This document shows, piece by piece, positions 34,657 to 42,567 of a stretch of 64,000 nucleotides of DNA. The notes under the pieces were generated by a model. That model saw nothing but the letters and a program-made list of their open reading frames with translations, searched no databases and had not been told where the DNA came from. Where the stretch lies: NCBI RefSeq assembly GCF_003390845.1, contig NZ_QMEK01000003.1, positions 186,001 to 250,000 of the forward strand, written 5' to 3'. The position numbers were made by a program, and so were the translations under genes. Position 1 is the stretch's first letter. Every line of letters starts with the position of its first letter. Source of the DNA: Tropicimonas sp. IMCC34043. Its GTDB lineage: Bacteria; Pseudomonadota; Alphaproteobacteria; Rhodobacterales; Rhodobacteraceae.

Positions 34657-35014
34657 TTCCGCGCCCTTCGTGCGGCGCCCCGTGTCGCTGACCCCGTTGA
34701 TCGACGTGATCTTCCTTCTTCTGCTGTTCTTCATGCTGTCCTCTACCTTTGCAAAATTCGGCGAGATCGAATTGAGCCAGGCGGCACCCGGCGGGGCAGG
34801 TCAGGGAGCACCGGCCGAACGGGTCTTCGTGCAGCTTGGCGCCGAGCGGCTGGTCCTGAATGGCATGCCGGTCGGACTGGATGTCATCGCCGAGCAGATC
34901 GAAACCGGGCAGGTTCTGGTCAGCCTCGACGCCGACACCACGGCTCAGCGGTTGACGGACCTGCTGGTACGACTGCGCGGACGCGCCGACCTGTCGGTCA
35001 TTGTTCTGGAGTGA
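34649..35014 (+). CDS. exbD: ExbD/TolR-type biopolymer transport protein, first copy
   Basis: This 121-residue protein has a short cytoplasmic start, one membrane helix 'LTPLIDVIFLLLLFFMLSST' with the essential Asp (Asp20) of ExbD/TolR, and a small periplasmic domain. ATG 34649 overlaps the ExbB gene by 8 nt. It forms the stator with ExbB. A second, diverged ExbD-like gene follows at 35019. Confidence 0.88.
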   Translation: MRNSAPFVRRPVSLTPLIDVIFLLLLFFMLSSTFAKFGEIELSQAAPGGAGQGAPAERVFVQLGAERLVLNGMPVGLDVIAEQIETGQVLVSLDADTTAQRLTDLLVRLRGRADLSVIVLE

Positions 35015-35018
35015 ACGC

Positions 35019-35396
35019 ATGATCCGCCCGGCCCCTTCCCGCCGCAAGCGCGATGCGACCATTGCCCTGATCAACGTCGTCTTCTTGATGTTGGTCTTTT
35101 TCCTGATCGCCGGAACGGTCGCGCCGCCGCTCTCACCCGACCTGGAGCTTGTGGACACCTCCGGCCTTGAGGGGCGCGAGCCGCCGGACGCGCTTGTGCT
35201 GCACGCAGATGGCAGGTTGAGCTTTCGTGGCTCGGACGCCGATCCGGAGACCTACATGGCCGGCCATGACACGGGGACGGTGCGGATCGTCCCCGACCGC
35301 AATGTCCCGGCGCGCCGCCTGATCGAGGTCACGGGCAGCCTGCGCCGCAACGGCGCCTCGTCCGTCATCCTGGTGACCCGGCGGGCGCTCGAGTGA
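35019..35396 (+). CDS. ExbD/TolR-type protein, second copy with altered helix
   Basis: This 125-residue protein has the same layout: a basic start, one helix 'IALINVVFLMLVFFLIAGTV' and a periplasmic domain ending in 'ASSVILVTRR'. The position of the conserved ExbD Asp reads Asn ('LINVVFL' against 'LIDVIFL' in the first copy), so it may not carry protons and could instead form a heteromeric stator with the first copy. The start at 35019 lies 4 nt after the first copy's stop. Confidence 0.85.
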   Translation: MIRPAPSRRKRDATIALINVVFLMLVFFLIAGTVAPPLSPDLELVDTSGLEGREPPDALVLHADGRLSFRGSDADPETYMAGHDTGTVRIVPDRNVPARRLIEVTGSLRRNGASSVILVTRRALE

Positions 35397-36595
35397 TCCG
35401 GCAATCGGCCACCATCGCGGCATTGGCCATCCTGGTTTCGCTGCTTGTCCACTTCTTCGGCGTGACCGCCGCCTTTCGCACCCCGCCGGACCAATCCGAC
35501 ACGGGCGCGGCAAGCGACAGCGTCGCCTTGGGTCAGGCTTTCGAAGACATGGCCGAGGCGCCGTCAGACCCGGTGCCGCCCGAACCCGCCCCCGTCCCGC
35601 CCGTGGAGGACGCGCCGGAGCCGGCGCCGCCAACCACGCTGGCGCTCGTCGCCTCGGACGATCCCAGGGACACCAAAACCCCGGACCTCGGTGTGGCGAA
35701 GGAGGTGCAGCCCGACACTGTCGAACCGTCAGCCCCGAAGACGAGCGATGTTCCAGAACCCGAGGCGCTGGAACCGGTCGGGAGCGAGGCCACTGCGACG
35801 GCCGAAGCGGCAGTCGTGCCGCCAGTAGAATCCGCTGCCGCAGCCGAGCCGCTGGAAACTCCGGAGGACGGGTCTGAAGACCCGGTCGAGGCAGGGCCCC
35901 TCGCGCCTGCTCCCAGTCCTTCGAGTGCGCGTGCGCCCGCGCCAACGGCCGACGCGCCGCAACAGGTTGCCGCGGTGCCGGAACAAGTCTCGCCGACCCT
36001 GCCTGTCACGCCAGCACCTACCCCGTCTGTGGTCCCGGTCGTTCCGACCGAAAGCGAGGCGGTTGACTCAGCTCTCCCCACAACGATGGCCCAGCCTACG
36101 CCAGAGATTATGGAGACCACGCCGGACGACGGGGAGATCGGCGGATCCGATCTGGCTGTATCCTCGTCGATGCGCCCAAAGGCGCCAACCCGCCGCCCTG
36201 CCGCGCAGTTCACACCGCAGGGCGGAAGCGGTTCTGCGCCCCGAGTGGTTATTGAATCGCCGCTGACGACCTATCAGCGCGAAAGAACCCTGTCCGGCGG
36301 GAGCCTTGGCGGCGGGTCCCGACAATCGGGGAACGCCTCGGTCACCAACTATGCCGGGCAGGTCCTTGTCCATCTGAACAATATGCCCAAGGTCCGAAAC
36401 CATGCCCGGGGAACGGCCATGGTGACATTCGAGATCAATCTCGATGGATCATTGGCCTGGGTCACGGTCTCGCGAAGCACCGGCACGCTCGAACTGGACA
36501 GCGAAGCCAGAGCGCAGATCCGACGCGCGGCCCCCTTCCCGCGCCCCCCGAAAGGGGCAAACCGCAGGATCACCTTTACCTATCTGGCCAACTGA
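35393..36595 (+). CDS. tonB: TonB-family energy transducer
   Basis: This 400-residue protein has one N-terminal membrane helix ('ATIAALAILVSLLVHFFGVT'), a long Pro/Glu/Ala-rich periplasm-spanning linker (about 40-250) and a C-terminal TonB domain ('GQVLVHLNNMPKVRNHARGT', 'VTFEINLDGSLAWVTVSR', 'ARAQIRRAAPFPRPPKG'). It is longer than E. coli TonB (239 residues). GTG 35393 overlaps the preceding stop (GTGA). It would energise outer-membrane receptors for iron complexes, B12 or other ligands; no receptor gene is in this window. Confidence 0.9.
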   Translation: MIRQSATIAALAILVSLLVHFFGVTAAFRTPPDQSDTGAASDSVALGQAFEDMAEAPSDPVPPEPAPVPPVEDAPEPAPPTTLALVASDDPRDTKTPDLGVAKEVQPDTVEPSAPKTSDVPEPEALEPVGSEATATAEAAVVPPVESAAAAEPLETPEDGSEDPVEAGPLAPAPSPSSARAPAPTADAPQQVAAVPEQVSPTLPVTPAPTPSVVPVVPTESEAVDSALPTTMAQPTPEIMETTPDDGEIGGSDLAVSSSMRPKAPTRRPAAQFTPQGGSGSAPRVVIESPLTTYQRERTLSGGSLGGGSRQSGNASVTNYAGQVLVHLNNMPKVRNHARGTAMVTFEINLDGSLAWVTVSRSTGTLELDSEARAQIRRAAPFPRPPKGANRRITFTYLAN

Positions 36596-36721
36596 CCCGG
36601 ACCGTTGCCGGACGAAGCGCCGGGAACCGGATGACCGTTGCCCTCCCTGTTTGGCGCGCGCCGCGCCTGCCACGCCTTCATCACACCGGGTGGATCGGGG
36701 GGGGGATCGGGCAAAGCCTGC

Positions 36722-36750
36722 TTGAAATGCGCGGCTGGCAGGCGTATGTG
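36722..36750 (+). promoter_or_regulatory. Probable promoter of secE-nusG
   Basis: TTGAAA (36722-36727) and TATGTG (36745-36750) are 17 bp apart, 40 bp upstream of the secE start. A promoter here would be needed if tRNA-Trp and secE have been separated. Confidence 0.45.
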
Positions 36751-36789
36751 CGGCGCCTGAACCACTAGATCGCAAGCGCAGGACCGACC

Positions 36790-36981
36790 ATGGCCAACCC
36801 TCTCCAGTTCATGCAGCAGGTGCGTACCGAAGTCGGCAAGGTCGTCTGGCCGTCGCGCCGCGAGGTATTCCTGACCACGGTGATGGTCTTGTGCCTGGCA
36901 ATCGTGACCTCGTTGTTCTTCTTCCTTGTGGACCTGCTGATCCGCGGTGGACTGACACAAGTCCTGCGCTTCTTCGGCTGA
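36790..36981 (+). CDS. secE: Preprotein translocase subunit SecE
   Basis: This 63-residue single-helix SecE is of the short form. 'FMQQVRTEVGKVVWPSRREV' is the amphipathic surface helix with the conserved KVxWPSRxE, followed by one membrane helix ('VLCLAIVTSLFFFLVDLLI'). It clamps SecY in the inner-membrane translocon. It stands upstream of nusG as in most bacteria, with a 249-bp gap that contains a terminator-like hairpin. Confidence 0.97.
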   Translation: MANPLQFMQQVRTEVGKVVWPSRREVFLTTVMVLCLAIVTSLFFFLVDLLIRGGLTQVLRFFG

Positions 36982-37077
36982 GGCTTCCTCGGCGGGGTCC
37001 CGCAAGGCCGGCATCGCCGCGATACGCCCTTGTCAATCAGGGGCACCGGCGCTAAGTCGGGCAAACTTTCCCCAGCC

Positions 37078-37111
37078 GGCGTGCATCGATTCGGGTCGCA
37101 CGCCGATTTTT
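37078..37111 (+). terminator. Terminator-like hairpin between secE and nusG
   Basis: GGCGTGC (37078-37084) and GCACGCC (37098-37104) form a 7-bp stem with a 13-nt loop, followed by GATTTTTGTTT. This is a good intrinsic-terminator shape placed between two genes normally co-transcribed, so it may act as an attenuator that reduces or separates nusG transcription. Confidence 0.6.
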
Positions 37112-37230
37112 GTTTGGGGTGCGTGCAACCGTGGCGGCGGTAATGCTGCCGCGATCTCGCGGGACGACGGGGCCAGACGGGAAACCGGATGGTCCGGCTG
37201 GCAACAGGACAAGCAAGGGCAATACGGGCG

Positions 37231-37764
37231 ATGGCGAAGCGTTGGTACTCGGTGAGCGTCCTCTCGAACTTCGAGAAGAAGATCGCCGAACAGATCCGGG
37301 TCGATGTCGCCTCCGCCGGTCTCGAAGACGAGATCGACGAGGTGCTGGTCCCCACTGAAGAAGTAATCGAGGTGCGTCGCGGCAAGAAGGTGACGGTCGA
37401 ACGTCGTTTCATGCCGGGGTACGTGCTGGTCCACATGGAGATGTCCGACCGCGGCTATCACCTTGTGACCTCGATCAACCGGGTGACCGGGTTCCTTGGC
37501 CCGCAGGGTCGGCCGATGCCGATGCGCGACTCAGAGGTCAACCTGATCCTGAACCGGGTCGAGGAAGGCGCCGAGGCGCCGCGGTCCCTGATCATCTTCG
37601 AGATCGGCGAACAGGTGAACGTGACCGACGGACCCTTCGAGGGGTTCACCGGCATGGTCGAGGAAGTCGACGACGAGGCGCAGCGCCTGAAGGTGATGGT
37701 ATCGATCTTCGGCCGGGCAACCCCGGTCGAACTGGAGTTTGCCCAGGTCTCGAAAGAGATCTGA
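37231..37764 (+). CDS. nusG: Transcription termination/antitermination protein NusG
   Basis: This 177-residue NusG has the NGN domain ('[20 protein letters not shown]', '[14 protein letters not shown]') and the C-terminal KOW domain ('[20 protein letters not shown]', '[16 protein letters not shown]'). It binds RNA polymerase, and also Rho and the S10 protein. The start 37231 was chosen by homology (MAKRWY); the frame is open 14 codons upstream. Confidence 0.97.
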   Translation: MAKRWYSVSVLSNFEKKIAEQIRVDVASAGLEDEIDEVLVPTEEVIEVRRGKKVTVERRFMPGYVLVHMEMSDRGYHLVTSINRVTGFLGPQGRPMPMRDSEVNLILNRVEEGAEAPRSLIIFEIGEQVNVTDGPFEGFTGMVEEVDDEAQRLKVMVSIFGRATPVELEFAQVSKEI

Positions 37765-37771
37765 GGCTGGC

Positions 37772-37790
37772 GGCGGGGCGATGCCCCGCC
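37772..37790 (+). promoter_or_regulatory. GC hairpin after nusG
   Basis: GGCGGGGC (37772-37779) and GCCCCGCC (37783-37790) form a perfect 8-bp stem with a 3-nt loop, 8 nt after the nusG stop. No U-run follows. It probably protects the nusG mRNA end or causes partial termination before rplKA. Confidence 0.45.
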
Positions 37791-37927
37791 TTGCGGCGTT
37801 CGCGCCGTTCGTTCGCGGGAGGCAAGGGCACGCGTGTCCGAACCGCACCGCGCTGACCATGGGGCACGACGCGTTGTGCCCTTACCAGGGCGGGGTTCCC
37901 CCCTGCCGATGACAAAGGAGTGGCCAC

Positions 37928-38380
37928 ATGGCCAAGAAACTTATTGGCACCCTGAAGCTTCAGGTGCCCGCCGGCAAGGCGAACCCGTCGCCGCCCGTTG
38001 GTCCCGCACTGGGTCAGCGCGGCATCAACATCATGGAGTTCTGCAAGGCGTTCAACGCCAAGACGCAGGAAATGGAAGTCGGCGCGCCGTGCCCGACCGT
38101 CATCTCCTACTATCAGGACAAGTCCTTCACGATGGACATCAAGACGCCGCCGGCGTCGTACTATCTGAAGAAGGCTGCCGGCCTTGCTCCTGTGGGCAAG
38201 CGTAACCGCCCCAAGGGGTCGGTGAAGCCCGGCCACGACATGGTGGCCAGCGTGACCGCGGCGCAACTGCGCGAGATTGCCGAAGCCAAGATGAAGGATC
38301 TGAACGCCACCAGTGTCGAAGGTGCGATGAAGATCATCCTGGGCTCGGCCCGTTCCATGGGCATCGAGGTCAAGGGGTAA
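37928..38380 (+). CDS. rplK: 50S ribosomal protein L11
   Basis: This 150-residue L11 has the N-terminal '[20 protein letters not shown]' and the C-terminal rRNA-binding domain ('[20 protein letters not shown]'). AAAGGAG lies 7 nt before the ATG. It binds the GTPase-centre region of 23S rRNA and is paired with rplA, 3 nt downstream. The leader is 163 bp and may hold an L1 control site. Confidence 0.98.
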   Translation: MAKKLIGTLKLQVPAGKANPSPPVGPALGQRGINIMEFCKAFNAKTQEMEVGAPCPTVISYYQDKSFTMDIKTPPASYYLKKAAGLAPVGKRNRPKGSVKPGHDMVASVTAAQLREIAEAKMKDLNATSVEGAMKIILGSARSMGIEVKG

Positions 38381-38383
38381 GTC

Positions 38384-39082
38384 ATGGCAAAGCTTGGAAA
38401 ACGCACCCGCGCAGCCCGTGAGGCATTTGCCGGCAAGGAAGATCTGACCGTCGAGGCAGCGGTTGCGCTGATCAAGGGCGCGGCCTCGGCCAAGTTCGAC
38501 GAGACGCTCGAAGTCGCGCTGAACCTCGGCGTCGATCCGCGCCACGCCGACCAGATGGTCCGCGGCAAGGTCACGCTGCCGAACGGCACCGGCAAGACCG
38601 TGCGCGTCGCCGTCTTCGCCCGTGGCGACAAGGCTGACGAGGCCACCGCGGCCGGCGCCGACATCGTGGGCGCCGAGGACCTGATGCAGGAAATCCAGGG
38701 CGGCACGATCAACTTCGATCGTTGCATCGCGACCCCGGACATGATGCCGATCGTCGGCCGTCTGGGCAAGATCCTGGGCCCGCGCAACCTGATGCCGAAC
38801 CCCAAGGTCGGCACCGTGACCATGGACGTTGCCGAGGCGGTGAAAAGCGCCAAGGGCGGCGAAGTCCAGTTCAAGGTCGAAAAGGCCGGCGTCATCCATG
38901 CCGGCATCGGCAAGGTGTCGTTCGGCGAGGCTGAACTGGTCGAGAACGTGCGCGCCTTCTGCGATGCCGTGGCCAAGGCGAAGCCCGCCGGTGCCAAGGG
39001 CAGCTACATGCAGAAGATCTCGCTCAGCTCGACCATGGGTCCGGGCGTGTCGGTCGAAGTTTCCTCGGCCATCGTGATCTGA
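38384..39082 (+). CDS. rplA: 50S ribosomal protein L1
   Basis: This 232-residue L1 has the usual length, with '[20 protein letters not shown]' and '[20 protein letters not shown]' as family signatures. It binds the L1 stalk of 23S rRNA and usually represses its own rplKA mRNA. It is the last gene of the transcript and is followed by a strong terminator. Confidence 0.98.
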   Translation: MAKLGKRTRAAREAFAGKEDLTVEAAVALIKGAASAKFDETLEVALNLGVDPRHADQMVRGKVTLPNGTGKTVRVAVFARGDKADEATAAGADIVGAEDLMQEIQGGTINFDRCIATPDMMPIVGRLGKILGPRNLMPNPKVGTVTMDVAEAVKSAKGGEVQFKVEKAGVIHAGIGKVSFGEAELVENVRAFCDAVAKAKPAGAKGSYMQKISLSSTMGPGVSVEVSSAIVI

Positions 39083-39109
39083 GCGGACGCTCGATCTGGA
39101 TGAATGACG

Positions 39110-39137
39110 AAAAGGGCGCCTTCGGGCGCCCTTTTTC
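39110..39137 (+). terminator. Rho-independent terminator after rplA
   Basis: AAAGGGCGCC (39111-39120) and GGCGCCCTTT (39125-39134) form a 10-bp stem closed by a stable TTCG tetraloop, followed by further T residues. It lies 28 bp after the rplA stop. Confidence 0.92.
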
Positions 39138-39311
39138 ATGTCTGCCTGGCCCTTTGCGACGCGATCTTCAGAAGGTCCGCTGCCACAGGGGCGGTCAGGT
39201 CTGGGAGGGAAAGCCCGCGGTCCCGTCGTGTGGGTGCTTTCAGGATGATGCGACCCGTCATAGGATGGGGCGAGGCAAATCGAGCGCAAAAAAACACTGG
39301 CGGGGAAAATC

Positions 39312-40547
39312 ATGCAGGCAAGCAGACGGACATTCTTGGCAGGCGTTGCTGCAACGGCATTGACGGCCTGTTCGGGCGGGACAGCGGGCACCTCGCGTGC
39401 CGCGCCCTCGCAGATGAAGACAGCGCCCAATCCGGCCTATGATGCCTGGGTCGCAGCGTTCAAGCCGCGCGCCTCCGCCGCGGGCATCTCGCAATCCACC
39501 ATCGACAGCGCCTTTCGCAACGCGGGCTTCCTGCCCGGCGTGATCGAGAAGGACCGCAGCCAGACCGAGTTCACCCGTTCGCTCGAGGACTATCTGGCCA
39601 TCGCCGCCTCGGACGAGCGGATCTCGATGGGCAAGACGGCGCTGCGCCAGCAGGCCAACACGCTCGCCGCGATCGAGGCGCGGTACGGCGTCGATCCGCA
39701 GGTCGTGGTGGCGATCTGGGGGATGGAGAGCAAATACGGCACGCGGCGCGGCGACATCCCGGTCATCTCCTCGCTCTCGACCCTGTCGTTCGAAGGGCGG
39801 CGCGGGGCGTTCTTCGAGCAGCAGTTGATTGCCGCGCTGAAGATCCTGCAACGGGGCGATGTCAGCCCCGAGCGGATGACCGGAAGCTGGGCGGGCGCGA
39901 TGGGGCATACCCAGTTCATCCCGACCTCGTACCTGGCCTATGCGGTCGATTTTACCGGCGATGGCCGGGCCGACATCTGGTCGGACGATCCGACCGACGC
40001 GCTGGCCTCGACTGCGGCCTATCTGCAGCGCTCGGGCTGGCGGCGTGGCCAGCCCTGGGGGATCGAGGTGCGGCTGCCGGCGGGATTCAACACCGGGCTT
40101 GCCGGCCGTGGCAATGCCCGCAGTGCAGGCGCCTGGACAGCGATGGGGGTCACGACGATGGGCGGGGGTCCGTTGCCCGACTATGGCTCGACGGCAATCC
40201 TGATCCCGCAGGGACCGCGGGGGCCGGCCTTTGCGGTGTTCCACAACTTCAATGTCATCCTGCGGTACAACAATGCCGAAAGCTATGGCATCGGGGTCGG
40301 GCATCTGTCGGACCGGATCCTTGGCAAGCCGCCGGTTCAGGCCTCGTTCCCGCCCGACGCGCAGGGCATGACCATCGACGACCGGAAGGAACTGCAGCGG
40401 CGGCTGACCGCAAAAGGTTTCGACACCGGCGGGACCGACGGGGTGATCGGGGCCAATACGCTGGCCGCGATCTCGGCCTATCAGGCGTCTGCGGGGCTGC
40501 CGGTGACCGGGCAGCCGTCGATGGCGTTGTTGCAACGGCTGCGGTGA
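39312..40547 (+). CDS. Lytic murein transglycosylase (MltB family) with peptidoglycan-binding domain
   Basis: This 411-residue protein starts with 'QASRRTFLAGVAATALTAC': a twin-arginine-like motif followed by a lipobox (Cys near residue 20), so it is probably an outer-membrane-facing lipoprotein. The SLT_2 domain carries catalytic Glu139 in 'IWGMESKYG' and 'GSWAGAMGHTQFIPTSYL'. A C-terminal peptidoglycan-binding_1 domain follows ('LQRRLTAKGFDTGGTDGVIG'). It cleaves glycan strands to 1,6-anhydromuropeptides. It is a single gene after the ribosomal operon. Confidence 0.93.
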   Translation: MQASRRTFLAGVAATALTACSGGTAGTSRAAPSQMKTAPNPAYDAWVAAFKPRASAAGISQSTIDSAFRNAGFLPGVIEKDRSQTEFTRSLEDYLAIAASDERISMGKTALRQQANTLAAIEARYGVDPQVVVAIWGMESKYGTRRGDIPVISSLSTLSFEGRRGAFFEQQLIAALKILQRGDVSPERMTGSWAGAMGHTQFIPTSYLAYAVDFTGDGRADIWSDDPTDALASTAAYLQRSGWRRGQPWGIEVRLPAGFNTGLAGRGNARSAGAWTAMGVTTMGGGPLPDYGSTAILIPQGPRGPAFAVFHNFNVILRYNNAESYGIGVGHLSDRILGKPPVQASFPPDAQGMTIDDRKELQRRLTAKGFDTGGTDGVIGANTLAAISAYQASAGLPVTGQPSMALLQRLR

Positions 40548-40653
40548 CCGGGTGGGTGGAAAACCGGCCTGCAATCAAGGTATTGTGGGCCGGCTCAAGG
40601 TTGTGTCGGGACCGGGCAGGCGGGCGCGCCGGTCGGACCCGACCCGGCGTTGA

Positions 40654-40692
40654 CAGTGTCGGCCGGCGGGTCTAGCCCTCGGCCCGACACTG
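40654..40692. promoter_or_regulatory. Long inverted repeat upstream of selD
   Basis: CAGTGTCGG (40654-40662) pairs with CCGACACTG (40684-40692). Inside it, CCGG pairs with TCGG (one G-U) and GGG with CCC around loop TCTAG, giving about 16 pairs with two single-nucleotide bulges. It ends 21 bp before the selD ATG. TTGACA (40650-40655) overlaps its left arm. Confidence 0.5.
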
Positions 40693-40713
40693 CCGCGCCG
40701 CCGGAGGCCCCAC

Positions 40714-41778
40714 ATGACCGCGCCCGTCCCGACACCCGAACCCCGCCTGACTTCGCTGTCCCACGGCGGCGGATGTGGCTGCAAGATCGCGCCGGCGGTG
40801 CTGACCGAGATCCTGCGCGAGACCGTCACCATGACCCTGCCCGAGGAGGTTCTGGTCGGCGCGGGCACCGCTGACGACGCGGCGGTCTATCGCCTGAACG
40901 AGACGCAGGCGCTGGTCGCCACCACCGATTTCTTCATGCCGATTGTTGACGACCCGTTCGATTTCGGCCGGATCGCGGCGACCAACGCCATCAGCGACGT
41001 CTATGCCATGGGCGGGCGGCCGATCATGGCGCTGGCGCTGGTCGGGATGCCGATCAAGGTGCTGTCGCCGCAGACCATTGCCCGGATCCTCGAAGGCGGG
41101 GCGAGTGCGGCGCGCGGCGCCGGCATCCCGGTTGTCGGCGGCCATTCGATCGACTCGGTCGAGGCGATCTATGGTCTGGTGGCGCTTGGCCTCGTGCATC
41201 CCGACCGGGTCAAGACCAACGCGGGCGCACGGGCGGGCGACGTGCTGGTGCAGGGCAAACCGCTGGGCGCGGGCGTGTTGTCGGCGGCGCTGAAGGCGGG
41301 CGAGCTCGACCCGGCCGGATACGCAAGGATGATCGCGGTCACCACGCAGCTGAACACGCCCGGACCCGATCTGGCGGATCTCGACACGGTGCACGCCATG
41401 ACCGACGTCACAGGCTTTGGCCTTGCTGGGCATGCGCTCGAGATGGCGCGCGCCTCGGGGCTTGAGGCGCGGATCGACTGGGCCTCGGTCCCTTTCATCG
41501 CGGGGGTGCGCGACCTTGCGGCCGCGGGCCACATCACCGGCGCCTCGGGCCGGAACTGGGCCAGCTATGGTGCCGAGATCGCGCTGCCCGAGGGCTTCCC
41601 CGACCTCGACCGGGCGCTGCTGACCGATCCGCAGACCAGTGGCGGGCTGCTGGTTGCCTGCGCGCCCGAGGCGCTGGTCGAGGTACTGGCGATCTTCCGC
41701 CGCCACGGGTTTGAGGAAACCGCGGTGGTGGGCGAGATGGTCGAGGCGTCGGGGCCAACGCGGGTGAGCCTCGGCTGA
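40714..41778 (+). CDS. selD: Selenide, water dikinase SelD
   Basis: This 354-residue SelD makes selenophosphate from selenide and ATP. The catalytic pair is Cys21/Lys24 in 'HGGGCGCK' (with Cys23); no in-frame TGA is used, so this is the cysteine form. 'TDFFMPIVDDPFDFGRIAATN' holds the ATP/metal-binding Asp residues and 'GHSIDSVEAIYGLVALG' is typical. No selA, selB, tRNA-Sec or mnmH gene is nearby, so whether it feeds selenocysteine or selenouridine synthesis is not decided here. Confidence 0.96.
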   Translation: MTAPVPTPEPRLTSLSHGGGCGCKIAPAVLTEILRETVTMTLPEEVLVGAGTADDAAVYRLNETQALVATTDFFMPIVDDPFDFGRIAATNAISDVYAMGGRPIMALALVGMPIKVLSPQTIARILEGGASAARGAGIPVVGGHSIDSVEAIYGLVALGLVHPDRVKTNAGARAGDVLVQGKPLGAGVLSAALKAGELDPAGYARMIAVTTQLNTPGPDLADLDTVHAMTDVTGFGLAGHALEMARASGLEARIDWASVPFIAGVRDLAAAGHITGASGRNWASYGAEIALPEGFPDLDRALLTDPQTSGGLLVACAPEALVEVLAIFRRHGFEETAVVGEMVEASGPTRVSLG

Positions 41779-42110
41779 CCCAAGCTGTCGCGCGGGCGGG
41801 ATCGCCCCTGCGCCGGTGAAGTCCGTCGCAAGGCATGATTGCCGCGCATCAAACCTGCCTGCGCGTTGCCGGGCTCCGACGATCCGCCGCGGCCGTGCCC
41901 CGGATGCCTGCGGGTCGGGCCTGACCTCAAAACTCTGACTGGGTGTCCCGATCTTTCGGATGCGCACATCCTTGTGATGCTGCCGCCGCATTGCACGTTT
42001 ACGCGAGGTCGCTACATAGCTTCAGAAAATTGTTGCAGAAATCCGCGACGGAAGTCGCATTCGTTATCGTATCACCCGGGAAACCGCCGCAAACCGCAAG
42101 GAGACCAGCC
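41779..42110. other. 332-bp region between selD and the cytochrome c' gene
   Basis: No gene is supported. It includes a small hairpin (GGGCG-GGAT-CGCCC, 41794-41807) after selD and a 5-bp stem GCGAC-GGAA-GTCGC in the leader of the cytochrome gene. TTGCAC (41991-41996) is a possible -35, but no good -10 matches it. Confidence 0.4.
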
Positions 42111-42563
42111 ATGCGCAAATTGATTATCACAGCCATCATCCTGACCCTTCCGAGCCTCGCCATGGCCCAGACCCCGACCGAGATGGTCAAGGCCCGCCAG
42201 GAGCAGATGAAGGCCTTCGGCAAGCAGGTCGGGGTCTTTGCCGCGATGGCCAAGGGTCAGGTGGACTACACCCCCGAAGCCGCGCAGGCCGCCGCCGACA
42301 CGCTGGCCGCCGAAGTCGCCAAGGTCAACGAGTCGCTCTGGGCGCCCGGGACCTCTTCGGCCGACCTGCCGGGCGTGTCCGAGGCCAAGCCGGCATTGTG
42401 GGAAAACTATGAAAAGGTCGCGACGCTGATGGGCAATCTGAAGACCGAGACGGCCAACATGCAGCAGCAGGCGGGCTTGGGCAAACCCCAGATGCTGAAG
42501 GCGCTTGGCGCACTCGGCGAGACCTGCCGGGCCTGCCACAGCGACTACAAGCTGGACGACTGA
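42111..42563 (+). CDS. Cytochrome c' (class II c-type cytochrome)
   Basis: This 150-residue protein has a signal peptide ('IITAIILTLPSLAMAQ', cleavage near 20) and a four-helix bundle with the heme motif CxxCH close to the C-terminus ('ETCRACHSDYK'), which is the cytochrome c' pattern. Such proteins bind NO or act as periplasmic electron carriers. AAGGAG lies 8 nt before the ATG. The b-type cytochrome gene starts 4 nt after its stop, so the two are one operon. Confidence 0.93.
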   Translation: MRKLIITAIILTLPSLAMAQTPTEMVKARQEQMKAFGKQVGVFAAMAKGQVDYTPEAAQAAADTLAAEVAKVNESLWAPGTSSADLPGVSEAKPALWENYEKVATLMGNLKTETANMQQQAGLGKPQMLKALGALGETCRACHSDYKLDD

Positions 42564-42567
42564 TCCC

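Noticed and set aside
40774-40785. Selenocysteine codon in the SelD active site
   Set aside because: Both active-site positions are ordinary Cys codons (TGT and TGC); no in-frame TGA is present.
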